Of a DNA stretch of 64,000 nt, positions 46,507 to 58,266 are shown piece after piece. Positions within the stretch are counted from its first letter, which is position 1. The number at the start of each line of letters is the position of its first letter. Location: the NCBI GenBank assembly GCA_947476325.1, contig CANJPZ010000002.1, positions 248,001 to 312,000 on the forward strand, read 5' to 3'. The position numbers and the translations under genes are program-made. The DNA comes from Caulobacteraceae bacterium (GTDB lineage Bacteria > Pseudomonadota > Alphaproteobacteria > Caulobacterales > Caulobacteraceae). The notes below the pieces were generated by a model that worked only from the letters and a program-made list of their open reading frames with translations, did not search any database and was not told where the DNA came from.

Positions 46507-46902
46507 CTACTCCGGCGTCCAGGCCTGATAGTCGCCGGTCGCGTGGGGCCGTTTGCCCGAACGCGAAATTGATCCCTCGGGACGCCAGGCGCCGGTAGTG
46601 CCAGTCATGTTGGGCTCGTGATCCTGTTCCCAGGCCTTGCGCGGCAACGGATCTTCAGTGGGCGGCAGGTCAAAGGTGTAGTGCAGCCAGCCGTGCCACT
46701 CCGCCGGCACCTTCGACGCTTCCGCATAGCCGGAATAGATCACCCAGCGGCGCTTGCGGTTGTCGTATGAGTCCTTGGTATCGCGGGCCTCGAAATAGGT
46801 GTTGCCCAGGTCATCCTGGCCGACCTTGACGGCGCGACGGCCGATATGAAACCGGGTGCCCAGAGAGGCGCCATTCCACCACGTAAAAATTGCCCTGAGC
46901 AC
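46507..46902 (-). CDS. NADH:ubiquinone oxidoreductase subunit NDUFA12
   Basis: A 131-residue homologue of mitochondrial complex I accessory subunit B17.2 (NDUFA12), found in alphaproteobacteria. The conserved core is IFTWWNGASLGTRFHIGRRAVKVGQDDLGNTYFEAR, then RRWVIYSGYAEASKVPAEWHGWLHYTFD and PRKAWEQDHEPNMTGTTGAWRP. The GTG at 46902 is preferred: a GGA-type ribosome-binding site is ~10 bases upstream and MLRAIFTWW fits the family, whereas a TTG at 46911 is too close to it. It is followed by DUF2155 8 bases on, the usual neighbour. Confidence 0.9.
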   Translation of the reverse strand: MLRAIFTWWNGASLGTRFHIGRRAVKVGQDDLGNTYFEARDTKDSYDNRKRRWVIYSGYAEASKVPAEWHGWLHYTFDLPPTEDPLPRKAWEQDHEPNMTGTTGAWRPEGSISRSGKRPHATGDYQAWTPE

Positions 46903-47099
46903 GCTGCGCAAATCCTTGGCTTGACCCGATCCGACGGTCTCATGACTTATAGGGCGGCACCCGTCCCCGGTCCAGCGCGCTGAACCGGTCGAATTACCAC
47001 TACTAATTGTGGATTACTGGCCCGCGCACCCCCACATCTATTGTTCCCAGGGCCGAGGCGGCCTAGGTTTGCGGCAAGCTGACAGCGGAGAACAAGCCC

Positions 47100-49745
47100 G
47101 TGCGCTTCGATGGACGATTCGCCAAACTTTGGGGTACGGGCGCCCAGATGCGACGCCGGACGATCGAGCGCAGCAACGAGGTCGCTACGGTCAACGCCCC
47201 AAGCGAGTGGACGACCGCGCGTCTGGAAGCCTGGCTGGACTGGGCAGCCGAGCAACCCCATGCCGAAGGCGCCGGCCCCTTGCTGGGCGCCGGCGCCGCA
47301 CGCCTGGCCGCCCGGGGCCAGACGGCCGGCCTGTTCGACTCCGCGGCGGCAGAGGTGTTTCGCGCCGATTTGTTTGCCAGCATGGCGCTTGGACTCGCCG
47401 CGCCCGCCCTGGCCGCACCTTATGCCCCACAGCCGCCGATCGTTGAAGTTGGTGCGGTTGAATACGGCCAGGCTCTGATCGCGCACCTGTCCGTTCATCG
47501 CGGCGTAAAGGCTGCGGAATCCGCCGTCCGGGTCGCCGGACCGCGACTCCAGGCGGTGATGGACGCCGTCACCCGATGTGACGGACCCGCCGGTGCCTGC
47601 GCTGACCCCCGGCAGAACACAGCTCTGGCCAGGGCAGCCCTGGCGGCTCGGGAGACCGGATGCGCAGATGCACTGATCTATCAGGCCATAGCTCTTGCCG
47701 GTGCGGGTCAGAGCGAGTGGCGTTCAGCTTTTTCTCCTCCGACCCAGCCCTTGCCGTTCATCGCAGCCGCTGATCGATCCCTGACCGATGCGGGTCATCC
47801 AGACGCCGCCCGCGCCGCGATGGCCGGATGGGAAGCGGGGGACGTGATCGTAGCCTTCGATATGCCCGCCGCCGAAGCCGTAGCCCGGCAAAACGCCGCG
47901 CCTCACGCGGCAATCAATGCCTTCGCTTTTTTTTCGGCCGGTCTGGAAGATCTTGAAGGCTTTGCCGCCTGTATACGCCTGTGGACTACAGCCCTGGATC
48001 TTGATGCCCTGGGCGGTTGGCGCGCTGTTGGACTGGCCCTGGGCGGCCTCGGCGACGTGCTGGCTTCACGAAATCTGGCATTCTCAAACGACGCTGGCCG
48101 TGCAGCGGCAGCGGCCATCCAGGCCTATGCCACCGGTGTCGCCCTGCAAACTTCCGCAGAACTTTCGAAGGCGCTCGGCGCCTATGCAGAGTTTGGTGCG
48201 GAACGAGACGAAAAGCTGGAGTCCATCGACGGGCGACTGGCCAGAGCCCGCACCTTGCCGCAATCGCCTGTCGTGACGGCTGCGGTCGAGGCTTTGAGCA
48301 TGGCCAGGGCCGCCGTCGAGCGTCACGGCCTACGCAATGCAGAGATCACGGCACTGTTCGATGATGAGGACCTGGCCTTGCGCCTGGGGGGCCGCACCCT
48401 TGCCGCCTCGCCCTGGACGGGCCCGCTTGACCTTGCTGAAACGGAAGACGGTGAGGTCTATCCAACGCTTTCGACCGCCGCAATCGCGGGCCTGTCCAGT
48501 CTCGGTGTCGATCTATCGGCGGCCCGAACCCGCCTGCTGGGTGCGCGGGAACTGGCCAGCGCCCCCGCCATAGACCACGCCTCCTTGCGCGCCCGGGGGC
48601 TGACCGACCACGAGATCAGCGCGATCGAATCTGCCCTGACCAGTGCGCCGGACCTGCGCTCAGCCTTCTCGCCGGCGATAATCGGCGAAGGATTCCTGCG
48701 CGACATTCTTGGCGTCGCCGCTGGCGAGCTGGAAGACCCCGCCTTTGACGCCCTTTCCGCTCTTGGCTTTTCAAAGAGTGAAATCGCCCAGGCCGAGGCT
48801 CACGTTTTCGGCGCGGGAGTTCTGGCAGGACTTGAAGGGCTCAATGATCCTTCCGTGTTCACGTCCGCCGCCCAACTGGATACGGCGTCACGCCTGGCGA
48901 TGATTGCGGCTCTGGAAGCCTTCACCGACGCGCCCTCGACCCAGGCGCTGTCCCTGTCCTGGGACAGTGAACCTGGGCTGGCCGTGCGTCTTCAGTCGGC
49001 GGCGGCCCGGGCGGGCCTGCGGGCGATCGCGGTGCGGCGCGACTGGGCGCCGGCTTTCTTTGCGCTGGACCTGCCGTCCCCCGAGGCCGAGCCTGCTCGC
49101 CGGACGATGCGTGAGGCCCCACCCCAGGTTTCCGAACGGGTCGTGGAGAAGATCGTCGAGCGAGACCGCACTCGCCAGAAACTGCCGGACCGGCGCAAGG
49201 GCTATATTCAGAAGGCCAGCGTCGGCGGCCACAAGGTCTATGTGCATACCGGCGAATATGATGACGGCCAGCTGGGCGAAATCTTCATCGACATGCACAA
49301 GGAAGGGGCCGCCTTCCGCAGCCTGATGAACAACTTCGCGATCGCCATCTCCATCGGCCTGCAATATGGCGTGCCGCTGGATGAGTTCGTGGATGCCTTT
49401 GTCTTCACCCGGTTCGAGCCCGCCGGCCGCGTCGAGGGCAATGATTCCATCAAGTCGGCGACCTCGATTCTCGATTACATCTTCCGCGAGCTGGCGGTCA
49501 GCTATCTGGACCGCGATGACCTGGCCAATGCCGACCCGGACGAGTTTTCGGCCGATGGTCTCGGCTCGGGCGCCGACGAGGGACTGGCCCTGCCGCCGGC
49601 CAGCAAGTTCATCTCCAAGGGCTTCGCGCGAGGCGCGGCCCCGGACAATCTGGTGTTCCTGCCCTTTGGCGCAAAGACCGCCGAGCCGGTGCCTGGCGAC
49701 TTCGCCCCTGACGGCGGTATCCTGCGCGAAGCCAACGACGAGTAG
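47100..49745 (+). CDS. NrdJ-like paralogue of B12-dependent ribonucleotide reductase lacking catalytic cysteines
   Basis: An 881-residue protein (GTG start, GGAG site). Blocks along the chain match class II NrdJ: RFDGRFAK at the start, [19 protein letters not shown] (~160-177), [12 protein letters not shown] (~290-301) and [24 protein letters not shown] long C-terminal region also matches, with [21 protein letters not shown] from ~699 and [13 protein letters not shown] near 787. The catalytic part is missing: no N-P-C-S-E motif, only four Cys (160, 167, 188, 291), and no C-terminal Cys cluster. Length is ~880 against ~1,200. It is probably a non-catalytic pseudoenzyme or regulator; alignments are from memory. 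Confidence 0.82.
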   Translation: MRFDGRFAKLWGTGAQMRRRTIERSNEVATVNAPSEWTTARLEAWLDWAAEQPHAEGAGPLLGAGAARLAARGQTAGLFDSAAAEVFRADLFASMALGLAAPALAAPYAPQPPIVEVGAVEYGQALIAHLSVHRGVKAAESAVRVAGPRLQAVMDAVTRCDGPAGACADPRQNTALARAALAARETGCADALIYQAIALAGAGQSEWRSAFSPPTQPLPFIAAADRSLTDAGHPDAARAAMAGWEAGDVIVAFDMPAAEAVARQNAAPHAAINAFAFFSAGLEDLEGFAACIRLWTTALDLDALGGWRAVGLALGGLGDVLASRNLAFSNDAGRAAAAAIQAYATGVALQTSAELSKALGAYAEFGAERDEKLESIDGRLARARTLPQSPVVTAAVEALSMARAAVERHGLRNAEITALFDDEDLALRLGGRTLAASPWTGPLDLAETEDGEVYPTLSTAAIAGLSSLGVDLSAARTRLLGARELASAPAIDHASLRARGLTDHEISAIESALTSAPDLRSAFSPAIIGEGFLRDILGVAAGELEDPAFDALSALGFSKSEIAQAEAHVFGAGVLAGLEGLNDPSVFTSAAQLDTASRLAMIAALEAFTDAPSTQALSLSWDSEPGLAVRLQSAAARAGLRAIAVRRDWAPAFFALDLPSPEAEPARRTMREAPPQVSERVVEKIVERDRTRQKLPDRRKGYIQKASVGGHKVYVHTGEYDDGQLGEIFIDMHKEGAAFRSLMNNFAIAISIGLQYGVPLDEFVDAFVFTRFEPAGRVEGNDSIKSATSILDYIFRELAVSYLDRDDLANADPDEFSADGLGSGADEGLALPPASKFISKGFARGAAPDNLVFLPFGAKTAEPVPGDFAPDGGILREANDE

Positions 49746-49844
49746 CCGCGCTCAGGCGGACGCGGACGGGGAAATCCGGTCACCTGGCCTTAAGTTTGCG
49801 TCTTTAGGATGAATCCGACGCAAGCCACCTCAAGGTGTTCCGAT

Positions 49845-50333
49845 ATGAAGCACGTCCTGATCGCTACCGCTTTGACGGCCCTTTTGGCCGCGCCAGCTTT
49901 TGCCCAGAACCCCAGCCAGATCGCTTCGGTACAGCGCGGCGCAAGCTGTGCGGGCTGCAACCTCTTCCAGGCCGATCTGGGCGGCAAGGAATTGAAGAAC
50001 AAAAATCTTTCCGGCGCTCGCCTGCGCCAGGCCGACATGAGTGCGGGCGTATTCAACAACATGAACCTGTCGCGGGCCGATCTGCGCGACGTCAACGCCT
50101 ACGCTTCGGTATTTTCCTCCGCCAACTTCACCGGCGCAAACATGGAAAACGCCACCTTCGTCGGCGCCTATCTGGAAGGCGCCAGGCTTTCCGGCGCGAA
50201 CCTGGCCGGCGCAAACTTTTCGGGCGCGGAAATGGACCGGGCCAGCGGACTGACCCAAGCCCAGCTCAACAAGGCCTGCGGCGACGCCTCGACCCGCCTG
50301 CCCCGCGGCCTCCGGATTCCCGACTGCCGCTAG
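49845..50333 (+). CDS. Exported pentapeptide-repeat protein
   Basis: A 162-residue exported protein. A signal peptide (MKHVLIATALTALLAAPAFA) leads to a Cys-x-x-Cys pair (GASCAGC, ~32-37). A right-handed pentapeptide helix of about 18 A(D/N)LxX-type units follows (FQADLGGKELKNKNLSGARLRQADMSAGVFNNMNLSRADL...). A final Cys pair lies near the C-terminus (ACG, PDCR). The start at 49845 is chosen for the signal peptide; an upstream ATG at 49809 lacks one. Function is unknown. It is convergent with aspS. Confidence 0.85.
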   Translation: MKHVLIATALTALLAAPAFAQNPSQIASVQRGASCAGCNLFQADLGGKELKNKNLSGARLRQADMSAGVFNNMNLSRADLRDVNAYASVFSSANFTGANMENATFVGAYLEGARLSGANLAGANFSGAEMDRASGLTQAQLNKACGDASTRLPRGLRIPDCR

Positions 50334-50337
50334 GCGG

Positions 50338-52116
50338 CTATTTGATCGGCTGAACCGAGCGAATATGCAGTTCTTTCAACTGCTTGTCGCTGGCTCCTGA
50401 AGGCGCATTCATCAACAAATCCTCGCCCTGCTGGTTCAGCGGGAAGGCGATGACCTCACGAATGGCCTGCTCGCCGGCCAGCAGCATGACGATGCGATCG
50501 ATGCCGGGCGCCAGACCGCCGTGGGGCGGCGCGCCATAGCGGAACGCGTTCAGCATGCCGCCAAACTGGCTTTCGACGACGTCGGCGCCATAGCCCGCGA
50601 TAGCAAAGGCCTTCAGCATCAGCTCGGGCCTGTGGTTCCGGATCGCGCCGGAGCAAAGCTCGTAGCCATTGCAGACGATGTCGTACTGATAGGCCAGAAC
50701 GTCGAGCGGGTCCTTGGTTTCAAGAGCTTCCAACTCGCCCTGCGGCATGGAGAACGGGTTGTGCGAGAAATCGACCCGCTTTTCGTCGGCATTCCACTCG
50801 TACATCGGAAAATCGACGATCCAGCAGAAATCGAACCGGCCCTCGGCGACGAGTCCCAGGTCAGTTCCAACCTTGGTACGGGCCGAACCGGCGAACTTCG
50901 AAAACACCGCCGGATCACCGGCCACAAAGAAGGCGGCGTCGCCCGCGCCCATACCCAGCTGGGTCATGGCCGCATCCGTCCGCTCAGGACCCAGGTTCTT
51001 GGCCAGCGGGCCGCCCCAGGCGCCGCCATCCTCGCTCCAGAATATATAACCCAGCCCCGGCTGGCCTTCGCCCTGGGCCCAGGAATTCATGCGGTCGCAG
51101 AACGCTCTGGAGCCGCCCTTGGGAGCCGGAATGGCCCACACCGCATTCTTCGCCTCGGCGTCGAGAATGCGCGCAAAGATGCCAAAGCCGCCGCCCCGGA
51201 AGTGCTCGGAGACATCCTGCATCTTCAACGGGTTACGCAGATCCGGCTTGTCCGTACCGTACCATTGGATGGAGTCGCGATAGGCTATGCGCGGAAACGG
51301 ATAGGGCGTGACCGACTTGCCGTCGGAAAACTCTTCGAACACACCGTGCAGAACAGGCTCAATCGCTGCAAAAACATCGTCTTGCGTGACAAAGCTCATC
51401 TCAACATCAAGCTGATAGAATTCCAGGCTGCGATCAGCGCGCAGGTCTTCATCACGGAAACAGGGGGCGATCTGGAAGTAACGGTCAAAGCCGGCCACCA
51501 TCAGTAGCTGCTTGAACTGCTGCGGCGCCTGCGGCAGCGCATAGAACTTGCCCGAATGCAGTCGCGACGGCACCAGAAAGTCGCGCGCACCCTCGGGGCT
51601 CGACGCGGTCAGGATCGGGGTCTGAAACTCGGTGAACCCCTGCCCCACCATGCGGCGTCGGATGGAGTCAATGACTTTGGAGCGCAGCACGATGTTGCGA
51701 TGGAGGGTCTCGCGGCGAAGATCCAGGTAGCGGTGTTTGAGACGTATCTCTTCCGGATAGTCCGGCTCGCCAAACACAGGCAACGGCAATTCGGCCGCCT
51801 CCGACAGCACTTCCAGGCCGCCGACACGAATCTCGATCTCGCCGGTCGACAGGTTCGGATTGATGGCTTCGGCCGAGCGATTGACCACTTCGCCCTCAAT
51901 GCGGATGACGCTCTCGGTGCGGGTGCGTTCGACCACGTCAAAGCCCGGCGTCGTCGGCGACAGCACCAACTGGGTCAGGCCATAGTGGTCGCGCAGATCG
52001 ATGAACAGCAGGCCGCCGTGATCACGCTTGCGGTGGATCCAGCCCGACAGACGCACGGCCTGGCCTGCGTCTTTTGCCCTGAGGGCGCCGCAGGTATGGG
52101 TGCGATAAACGTGCAT
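50338..52116 (-). CDS. aspS: Aspartyl-tRNA synthetase AspS
   Basis: A 592-residue bacterial-type AspRS, charging tRNA-Asp (and possibly tRNA-Asn, as in many alphaproteobacteria). The N-terminal anticodon-binding domain has [24 protein letters not shown]. The class II core shows motif 2 [23 protein letters not shown] and motif 3 [12 protein letters not shown]. The ~100-residue GAD insertion (~290-420) is present. The start at 52116 ([10 protein letters not shown]) matches the family; a frame extending 45 bases further is not supported. It follows the USP gene by 86 bases. Confidence 0.97.
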   Translation of the reverse strand: MHVYRTHTCGALRAKDAGQAVRLSGWIHRKRDHGGLLFIDLRDHYGLTQLVLSPTTPGFDVVERTRTESVIRIEGEVVNRSAEAINPNLSTGEIEIRVGGLEVLSEAAELPLPVFGEPDYPEEIRLKHRYLDLRRETLHRNIVLRSKVIDSIRRRMVGQGFTEFQTPILTASSPEGARDFLVPSRLHSGKFYALPQAPQQFKQLLMVAGFDRYFQIAPCFRDEDLRADRSLEFYQLDVEMSFVTQDDVFAAIEPVLHGVFEEFSDGKSVTPYPFPRIAYRDSIQWYGTDKPDLRNPLKMQDVSEHFRGGGFGIFARILDAEAKNAVWAIPAPKGGSRAFCDRMNSWAQGEGQPGLGYIFWSEDGGAWGGPLAKNLGPERTDAAMTQLGMGAGDAAFFVAGDPAVFSKFAGSARTKVGTDLGLVAEGRFDFCWIVDFPMYEWNADEKRVDFSHNPFSMPQGELEALETKDPLDVLAYQYDIVCNGYELCSGAIRNHRPELMLKAFAIAGYGADVVESQFGGMLNAFRYGAPPHGGLAPGIDRIVMLLAGEQAIREVIAFPLNQQGEDLLMNAPSGASDKQLKELHIRSVQPIK

Positions 52117-52202
52117 GAGACCTTGAATTCCACCAAGTTTTCGGGAGGCGGAAGGGCGCATGGGCGAGCCCCGATGTCAAGGTTCAGAACGCGCGCGGGC
52201 TC

Positions 52203-53072
52203 CTAGATCTGGGGCACGGCCAGCACGGGTCTGGCCGCCTTGCGCACGACCTGCTCAGTCGTGGAGCCGCGCAGGGCGTCAAGGAAGCCCTGACGACCCT
52301 GGGTGGCCATGACGATCAAACCGGGGTCGGCGAGATTGGCCGTTTCCAGCACCCCTTCGACCACGGAACCGTCCAGGGTAACCTGCGTGGCCCGGGCGCC
52401 AGCGCGTGCTGGCAGCGACGGTGGACTTCCGCCGACATGCAGCAAGGTGAATTCGACCGACGGTTCGTCAAGCACTTCAGCCATGGCGCAGGCTAGGTCG
52501 AAGGCCCGGCCCGGATCGGGATGAAAATCAACCGGCAGCAGCACCTTTCCAAGGTTCACCGCGCCAGTCTGACCGTTGACGATTCCCCGGCCGGTATTGG
52601 GTACGAATAGGGTCGGAGTCCGCGCTTCGCGGGCCAGATCGGCGGCAACGGATCCCTTGACCCAGAGATCCAGGCCGTCGCGGGAATGGGTACCCAGCAC
52701 GATCAGGTTGCAGTCATGTCGCTCGACGTATTTGGCGATTCCATGAGCCGGGTGGGCGCCGGCCAGATCGGCCTTCATGACCCGCACGCCCAATGTATCG
52801 AAAACTGCATCTTCGGTGGCCCAATCCGGCAGCATGCCCCATTTGGCGAGCAGGGCCCGAACCTTTGGGAATTGTTCCCACTCGTAGCCAGCGGCTGATC
52901 CGTCAGGCGCCGCATGGACAATGGTCAAGTGACCCTTGGCCGCTACAGCCAGCCGGACGGCGTGGGCAAAGGCCGGAAAAGCTTCCGGCGAAAAATCGGT
53001 CGGGTGCAGGATGTGGCTGAAAACTGACGCCGCCGGCGCCGGTGAAGATGAAGAAGCAAGCGAAGGCGCCAT
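52203..53072 (-). CDS. Tandem universal stress protein
   Basis: A 289-residue protein with two Usp domains. The first (~15-150) opens HILHPTDFSPEAFPAFAHAVRLA and carries a GTHSRDGLDLWVKGSVAADLAREARTPTLFVP ATP-binding-type loop. The second (~165-289) opens VLLPVDFHPDPGRAFDLA and ends ATQGRQGFLDALRGSTTEQVVRKAARPVLAVP. Both have the G-2X-G-9X-S/T pattern. The ATG at 53072 is preferred over 53090 and 53111 for ribosome-binding-site reasons. It lies between the amidase and aspS on one strand. Confidence 0.9.
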   Translation of the reverse strand: MAPSLASSSSPAPAASVFSHILHPTDFSPEAFPAFAHAVRLAVAAKGHLTIVHAAPDGSAAGYEWEQFPKVRALLAKWGMLPDWATEDAVFDTLGVRVMKADLAGAHPAHGIAKYVERHDCNLIVLGTHSRDGLDLWVKGSVAADLAREARTPTLFVPNTGRGIVNGQTGAVNLGKVLLPVDFHPDPGRAFDLACAMAEVLDEPSVEFTLLHVGGSPPSLPARAGARATQVTLDGSVVEGVLETANLADPGLIVMATQGRQGFLDALRGSTTEQVVRKAARPVLAVPQI

Positions 53073-53155
53073 GTGACGGTTCCGACCCATAAAAATAAGA
53101 TGGGACCACAAGACGCCGACTCAGTCGCTTCAGCCTTGATCTGGCGCAATCGCCG

Positions 53156-54511
53156 TCAGCGCGGCCTCAACAGTCCGGCTAGCGCGATGGTCGTGTGGTC
53201 TTCCAGAAATGCCCCGATGATCTGGGCACCGACGGGCAAGCCCTCGGAGGACCTGCCCAGTGGCATGGCAGTGGCCGGGAGGTTGGCGACGGTCGCAATC
53301 CCTTGCCAGGCCAACTGATCTCCATAGGGCGTCGACTCACCATCGATCAGAATGGTCCGCTCCGCCCAGGCGGTGTCCCGATCATTGTGCAGGAACGCGG
53401 GCGCGCCAAAAGCCGGTGCTATGACTGCATCGAACGACCCAAAGAATTCCGCCCACTCACGACGCAGTCGCAACTGGGCGTCGAGCAGGTCCATCCAGTC
53501 ATGGGCCGAAATCGGCGCACGGCCATTCGGGTCACGCCTGGTTATGATGGTCAGCAGCATTTTCAGATACAGGCCATGGGCATTGGCCAGATCCGGCATC
53601 AGGTCGGACTCGCGTTCAACCCGTGCGCCGGCGCCTTCCAGCAAGGCGGCGACATCGCCGAGATGAGCCTTGATATCGCGCGAGGTTCCGGCCCTCGGAT
53701 GGCTGTCGATAACCAGAACATTGAAATCGGCCAGCTTTTTGTGGCGGGGCTTGGGAAGCTTCAGACGATAGCCCTTGGCCGCTTCGCCATCGGGACCGGC
53801 GACAATATCCAGCGCCAGGGCCAGGTCGTCTGCGCATCGGGCCATGGGGCCAGGAACCGAAAGCTCGGATGGAGCAATATGCGCGCCGGCCAGGCTGTGG
53901 CCAGTGAAGGGTACGATAGCGTAACTGGGCTTATGCCCGAAGACACCGCAAAAGGTCGCTGGGATGCGGATCGAGCCGCCGATATCCGAGCCCATTTCCA
54001 GTGGCACAAAACCGGCCGCCAGCGCCGCCGCACCGCCGCCCGATGAGCCGCCCGGGCTGCGGTTCAGGTCGTGGGGATTGTTGGTGCGGCCATACACTTC
54101 ATTGTCGCTTTGCCAGTCAGCGAGCGACGGCGGCACGTTGGTCTTGCCCAGAATGATCGCGCCAGCGGCTTTCAGGCGCGCCACGACGGTAGCGTCCTTG
54201 TCGGCGCGGTGATCCTTGTTGCGCCCAAAACCCCAGGTGGTGGGCCAGCCCTCAAGGTCGTAGGATTCCTTGACCGTCATAGGCACGCCGAGCAGAGGGG
54301 CCTCTTCGCCTTTTGCCAGCAGCCCATCGGCGATCTTTGCGGCGGCGCGGGCGCGCTCAAAATCCCGCACCACCACAGCGTTGATCGGCCCATCCTGGGC
54401 CTCAATTCGCGCAATGGCCGCGTCAGCCAGCTCCAGCGCGCTAATCTTTTTCTTGCGAAGCGCCCTGGCCAGTTCGCCGGCAGTAGCGGTCGGATAATCG
54501 ATGCTTTTCAT
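53156..54511 (-). CDS. Amidase signature family amidase
   Basis: A 451-residue amidase with the Ser-cisSer-Lys triad: Lys in MTVKESYD (~residue 80), Ser in the RSPGGSSGG loop (~151) and the nucleophile in SDIGGSIRIPATFCG (~175). It hydrolyses amide bonds; the substrate is open. Against GatA it lacks partner genes here and its C-terminus differs, so a stand-alone amidase is more likely. It is 66 bases downstream of dnaE on the same strand and 83 bases upstream of USP. Confidence 0.9.
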   Translation of the reverse strand: MKSIDYPTATAGELARALRKKKISALELADAAIARIEAQDGPINAVVVRDFERARAAAKIADGLLAKGEEAPLLGVPMTVKESYDLEGWPTTWGFGRNKDHRADKDATVVARLKAAGAIILGKTNVPPSLADWQSDNEVYGRTNNPHDLNRSPGGSSGGGAAALAAGFVPLEMGSDIGGSIRIPATFCGVFGHKPSYAIVPFTGHSLAGAHIAPSELSVPGPMARCADDLALALDIVAGPDGEAAKGYRLKLPKPRHKKLADFNVLVIDSHPRAGTSRDIKAHLGDVAALLEGAGARVERESDLMPDLANAHGLYLKMLLTIITRRDPNGRAPISAHDWMDLLDAQLRLRREWAEFFGSFDAVIAPAFGAPAFLHNDRDTAWAERTILIDGESTPYGDQLAWQGIATVANLPATAMPLGRSSEGLPVGAQIIGAFLEDHTTIALAGLLRPR

Positions 54512-54577
54512 GGCGGCATATCAGCAGCAAACGCGCTGAATGCATAGTCGGTCTGCGCCCGATCCTGTAGAGACGCC

Positions 54578-58033
<3,456 letters not shown>

Positions 58034-58068
58034 GGCGTCCTAGCTCCCAGGAAATGACCGCCGGCGAA

Positions 58069-58158
58069 TCACGCCACCAGCTGCGCCGCTGAACATACCA
58101 TCCAGACGAACCCGACGACCGATACAAGCGCGGCCCCTTCGCGGATCAACAACCTCAT
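58069..58158 (-). CDS. sidA: SidA-like SOS-induced cell-division inhibitor (29 aa)
   Basis: A 29-codon ORF: basic/amphipathic start (MRLLIREGAA) then one membrane helix (LVSVVGFVWMVCSAAQLVA). Length and layout match SidA of Caulobacter, a 29-residue inner-membrane inhibitor that binds the divisome protein FtsW after DNA damage. The match is by length, topology, LexA control and context; the exact Caulobacter sequence was not compared. A perfect GTTC-N7-GTTC LexA box lies 24 bases upstream of the ATG. It ends 35 bases before dnaE, so both probably share an SOS-inducible transcript. Frames this short are routinely missed. Confidence 0.78.
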   Translation of the reverse strand: MRLLIREGAALVSVVGFVWMVCSAAQLVA

Positions 58159-58181
58159 GACTTTGCCCCCAGGGAAATGAT

Positions 58182-58196
58182 GTTCTTGTATTGTTC
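58182..58196 (-). promoter_or_regulatory. LexA operator (SOS box) upstream of sidA-dnaE
   Basis: GTTC (58182-58185), 7 bases, then GTTC (58193-58196), read on the plus strand: a perfect match to the alphaproteobacterial LexA direct repeat GTTC-N7-GTTC. A minus-strand TTGACG (58222-58217) 21 bases upstream could be the -35 element, placing the operator over the -10 region. Confidence 0.85.
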
Positions 58197-58266
58197 TTTT
58201 CATGTTTTGTTCTCACCGTCAAGCCGTTCGCGGCTGAAGCAGGAACGCCATCAAACTGGACGCAGA

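Noticed and set aside
49809..49844. Upstream ATG for the pentapeptide protein
   Set aside because: It would add 12 residues in front of a clean signal peptide and has no ribosome-binding site.
58204..58212. A second LexA half-site (GTTC at 58209) as an additional box
   Set aside because: It is 12 bases from the neighbouring GTTC, not the required 7.
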